Below, one piece after another: positions 61,857-64,000 of a stretch of DNA of 64,000 bases. Source of the DNA: JALZAQ01 sp038253885 (GTDB taxonomy: Bacteria > Gemmatimonadota > Gemmatimonadetes > Gemmatimonadales > Gemmatimonadaceae); assembly GCA_038253885.1 (NCBI GenBank), contig JBBSGP010000005.1:40739-104738 (forward strand). Reading direction: 5' to 3'. The notes under the pieces are model-generated. The model saw only the letters and a list, made by a program, of their open reading frames with translations, was not told the DNA's origin and made no database searches. The translations under genes were made by a program, and so were the position numbers. Each line of letters begins with the position of its first letter. Within the stretch, counting starts at the first letter, position 1.

Positions 61857-62507
61857 TCAGGAGGACAGCGGAAGTTCCGGCGATGCCGGCATCTCCTGGA
61901 ACGGCCGGAAGACGCCGCACACTGTGCCGAGCACGGCGAAGTCGTCCTCGGGCGAGACCGGGATCTCCTGTTCATCCGGATTGGCGGGTTTGAGCACCAC
62001 ACCGCCATCGCTGTGCGAGAGAGTCTTCACCGTCGCTTCATCGCCTAACCGGGCAGCGATGATCTCTCCGTCGCGGGCCTCGCTTGCCGGCTGAACCATC
62101 ACGTAGTCCCCGTCAAAGATTCCACGCCCGATCATGGAGTCGCCCTTGATCTTGAGGAAGAAGACGTCCTGGCACGGAATGAACCGGCGGTCCATCGTGA
62201 TGAATCCCTGGCGATGCTCGGGAAGCAGCGCCGGTTGTCCGGCAGCGATCTTTCCGTAGTAGGGCACGGGCTGCGTATAGCGCGAAGCGCCAAAGCCGAT
62301 GAGTCGAACTCCACGCGAGCGGGATGGGTCGCGCTGGATGTATCCCTTGTCGGCGAGCGATTGAAGGATCTCGGATACCGTCTTGGTGGACTTGATCTGG
62401 AACATCCGGCCAATCTCACGAACGCTCGGCTGATAGGTATTTTCGGTCAGGAAATCGAGCAGATAGTGATATACCTTGCGCTCGATCTCGCTCATGGGCT
62501 CGGTCAT
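61857..62507 (-). CDS. lexA: LexA repressor
   Basis: 216 residues from the ATG at 62507 (ATG at 62495 also possible). N-terminal winged HTH (IERKVYHYLLDFLTENTYQPSVREIG), auto-cleavage site Ala89-Gly90, catalytic Ser124 in KGDSMIGRG and Lys161 in TVKTLS. RecA-stimulated self-cleavage derepresses the SOS regulon. A promoter lies upstream; no LexA box of a known type was recognised. Confidence 0.94.
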   Translation of the reverse strand: MTEPMSEIERKVYHYLLDFLTENTYQPSVREIGRMFQIKSTKTVSEILQSLADKGYIQRDPSRSRGVRLIGFGASRYTQPVPYYGKIAAGQPALLPEHRQGFITMDRRFIPCQDVFFLKIKGDSMIGRGIFDGDYVMVQPASEARDGEIIAARLGDEATVKTLSHSDGGVVLKPANPDEQEIPVSPEDDFAVLGTVCGVFRPFQEMPASPELPLSS

Positions 62508-62574
62508 CTGTCCGTCGAGGCAAGAGGGGACTGCTGGGGCCCGGAGAGCCTCCCGGCCGCGAAAGCTTGGGAGC

Positions 62575-62604
62575 AAGATAGGGCGGAACGCCGAATGCGG
62601 TCAA
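62575..62604 (-). promoter_or_regulatory. Candidate promoter of lexA
   Basis: On the minus strand TTGACC (62599-62604) and TATCTT (62575-62580) with 18 bp between, ~70 bp upstream of the lexA start. Good -35, moderate -10. Confidence 0.4.
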
Positions 62605-62607
62605 CCA

Positions 62608-63071
62608 TCAGGGGCTGCCGGGAGGCCGGGCCGACGTCTGGTAAAGGTCGACGCGGAGACCGGCGTCCGCGAACGAGCGCTCCGACACCTGCCGCAACCC
62701 AGATCGCTGCAACGACGGCGCGACGAACGCAAGTGGATAGCGCGCGGTGTCGGCGAGAGCCGTCATGACGAGCACGCCGCCGAAGGTGGCGCCGGCGAGG
62801 GTGCGGCGGAGCACCGCGTCGAAGCGTGAGCGGTCGATGGCGCCGGCCAGGCCCAGGTAGAACGAGTGCGTCGCCGTGCCATCATCGTAACGCGTGAGCA
62901 CGTGCAGTATCTCGTCACGCCGCGCGTGGGGGCCCGTGTCCGCCGGAGCCGATCCGCGGCGGCTCGCTCGAACGCCACGTCGAACACCGATCCGGCGCGG
63001 GTGGCGGCGAGAAAGTGCTCGCGGGTCGTAAGGTGCCAGTCCGGCAGGACTCCCCGCATCACGCGCTGCAC
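62608..63071 (-). pseudogene. Unknown gene split by a single-base frameshift in a G tract
   Basis: From the GTG at 63071, one base after the gltX stop, the first 48 codons (DWHLTTREHFLAATRAGSV, FDVAFERAAADRL) read coherently, then the frame becomes nonsensical. From 62928 the next frame continues coherently (ILHVLTRYDDGTATHSFYLG to LYQTSARPPGSP) to a stop at 62608. Adding one G to the five-G run at 62928-62932 joins both into one 154-residue protein. No signal peptide or known family. Either a sequencing/assembly error in a homopolymer or a real frameshift. Confidence 0.6.
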
Positions 63072-63072
63072 T

Positions 63073-64000
63073 CTAGCCCGCTGCTGCGAGCCAGTGGGCG
63101 GCCTGTTCGAGACGCGCGAGCGTCCGAGCTCGCCCCATCGCGACCAGCACCTCGAAGATCCCGGGGCTCACTGTCATCCCCGTCAGCGCCAGCCGGAGCG
63201 GCTGAAAGATCTTTCCGCCCGGCACCGCACGCTCCTCCGCCAGAACGCGGAGCGCCTGCTCCAGCGTATCGGCTCGCCATGGCTCGACCGTGGACAGGAG
63301 CGCTCCGATCGCTCGCAGAAGCTCGATCGCTGCGGGTCGATCCGTCCACTGCTTGGACGCGGCCTCGGGATCGTACTCGATGGTGTCGCGGAAGTAAGGA
63401 GCTGCCTGTCTTACGATGTCATGTACTGTACGGGCGCGCACCTTCAGAAGATCGAGCAGCTCCAGATACCACGAGCGTCGCGAAGCCAGGTCCTCGGCGG
63501 TGACCATCCCTTCCGAGATGAGTGCTGGTGTCACGAGCCGGTCCAGGTCGGCAGCGGGAGTACGGCTCAGATGCTGGCCGTTCATCCACTCGAGCTTTTT
63601 CGGATCGAAGATGGCGGCCTTTTTCTGTAGGCCGCGCACGTCGAAGCGGTCGATCATCTCCTGGAGGCTCATGACCTCGATGTCGTGTCCGGGCGACCAG
63701 CCGAGGAGGGCCAGAAAATTGTCCATCGCGTGTGGCAGGATTCCCTCCTGCTGGTAGTCCGCCACGGCGGTGGCGCCGTGCCGCTTGCTGAGCTTCTTCC
63801 CGTCCAGGCCGTGGATCATCGGGACATGAGCAAACAGGGGCAGCTCGGCGCCAAGCGCGCGATATAGCAGGATCTGCTTGGGCGTGTTGGAGATGTGGTC
63901 ATCCCCGCGCATCACCAGCGTGATGCGCATCTCAATGTCATCGGAGACCACGGCCATGTTGTAGATCGGCGTACCGTCCGATCGCAGAATGACGAAGTCC
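63073..64000 (-). CDS. gltX: Glutamyl-tRNA synthetase, 5'-truncated by the window edge
   Basis: The frame enters from beyond 64000 (DFVILRSDGTPIYNMAVV) and continues ~309 residues. GDDHISNTPKQILLYRALG, the HGLDGKKLSKRHGATAV catalytic KMSKS-type loop, and the helical anticodon-binding C-terminal domain are visible. Charges tRNA-Glu (and possibly tRNA-Gln, if GatCAB is present). The frameshifted unknown gene follows after one base. Confidence 0.96.
   Translation of the reverse strand, partial: DFVILRSDGTPIYNMAVVSDDIEMRITLVMRGDDHISNTPKQILLYRALGAELPLFAHVPMIHGLDGKKLSKRHGATAVADYQQEGILPHAMDNFLALLGWSPGHDIEVMSLQEMIDRFDVRGLQKKAAIFDPKKLEWMNGQHLSRTPAADLDRLVTPALISEGMVTAEDLASRRSWYLELLDLLKVRARTVHDIVRQAAPYFRDTIEYDPEAASKQWTDRPAAIELLRAIGALLSTVEPWRADTLEQALRVLAEERAVPGGKIFQPLRLALTGMTVSPGIFEVLVAMGRARTLARLEQAAHWLAAAG

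Noticed and set aside
1..64000. CRISPR arrays, insertion sequences, prophage genes, rRNA genes
   Set aside because: No regularly spaced repeats, transposase, integrase, phage structural or rRNA sequences were seen on either strand.

Overview
The window is high-GC bacterial chromosome, densely packed with genes in long co-oriented chains whose stop and start codons overlap (ATGA, GTGA, TAGTG). The mix suggests a Gemmatimonadota-like, diderm (two-membrane) bacterium: an ADOP-type ABC permease, CsgG-like secreted proteins, LolA, SPOR proteins, outer-membrane barrels, a FlgD-Ig C-terminal domain, a DUF4159/DUF4175 cassette, rpsF-rpsR without ssb, and no mobile elements. The phylum is inferred from gene content only. 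No IS element, prophage, CRISPR array or rRNA gene was seen, and no stretch over 300 bp lacks a gene.

Region by region. 1-2191: the end of a Gfo/Idh/MocA oxidoreductase converging on a NupG-like MFS transporter. 2394-6777: a small Cys-rich protein, an atypical GH3 protein and an orphan duplicated ABC permease. 6782-13301 (minus): a signalling/envelope block with a CsgG-like lipoprotein, an outer-membrane protein, a Crp-family regulator, a metallo-beta-lactamase-fold hydrolase, a second CsgG-like protein and an HD-GYP phosphodiesterase. A near-consensus CRP box lies between the Crp gene and the hydrolase. 13451-19159 (plus): rpmE-prfA-prmC-ylbF-tmk-ctpA-DUF2520. 19188-35192 (minus): a ~16 kb chain rpsF-rpsR-DUF2232-rplI-rsfS-(peptidase/propeller/barrel)-two SPOR proteins-smc-secreted protein-MBL-aroF-lolA.

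35320-39015: a degenerate receiver protein, a small unknown gene, and four overlapping pseudopilin genes (fimT, pilV, pilW and pilX-like) without assembly machinery. 39178-47283 (minus): pdxJ, a degenerate Hpt protein, a flippase-like membrane protein, ispE, tRNA-Gln, prs, rplY, pth, ychF; ispE-tRNA-prs-rplY-pth-ychF is a familiar bacterial housekeeping neighbourhood. 47343-48739: a lipoprotein, methylmalonyl-CoA epimerase and thioredoxin with a strong terminator. 48809-61826 (plus): rsmI followed by DUF4159, DUF4175, TPR and a secreted unknown family, then a JAB-DinG fusion helicase, a FAH-family enzyme, an aminotransferase and a TonB-like N-terminal protein. 61857-64000 (minus): lexA, a gene broken by one frameshift in a G tract, and the 3' part of gltX.

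The most interesting signals are the Crp regulator whose conserved recognition helix matches a 14-bp palindromic operator next to its gene while two cAMP-contact residues are changed; the two CsgG-like genes tied to that regulator and an HD-GYP protein; the JAB-DinG fusion; the Hpt-like protein that has lost its phosphorylatable histidines; the DUF4159/DUF4175/TPR/secreted-protein cassette; and prfA, whose reading frame offers only a CTG start.
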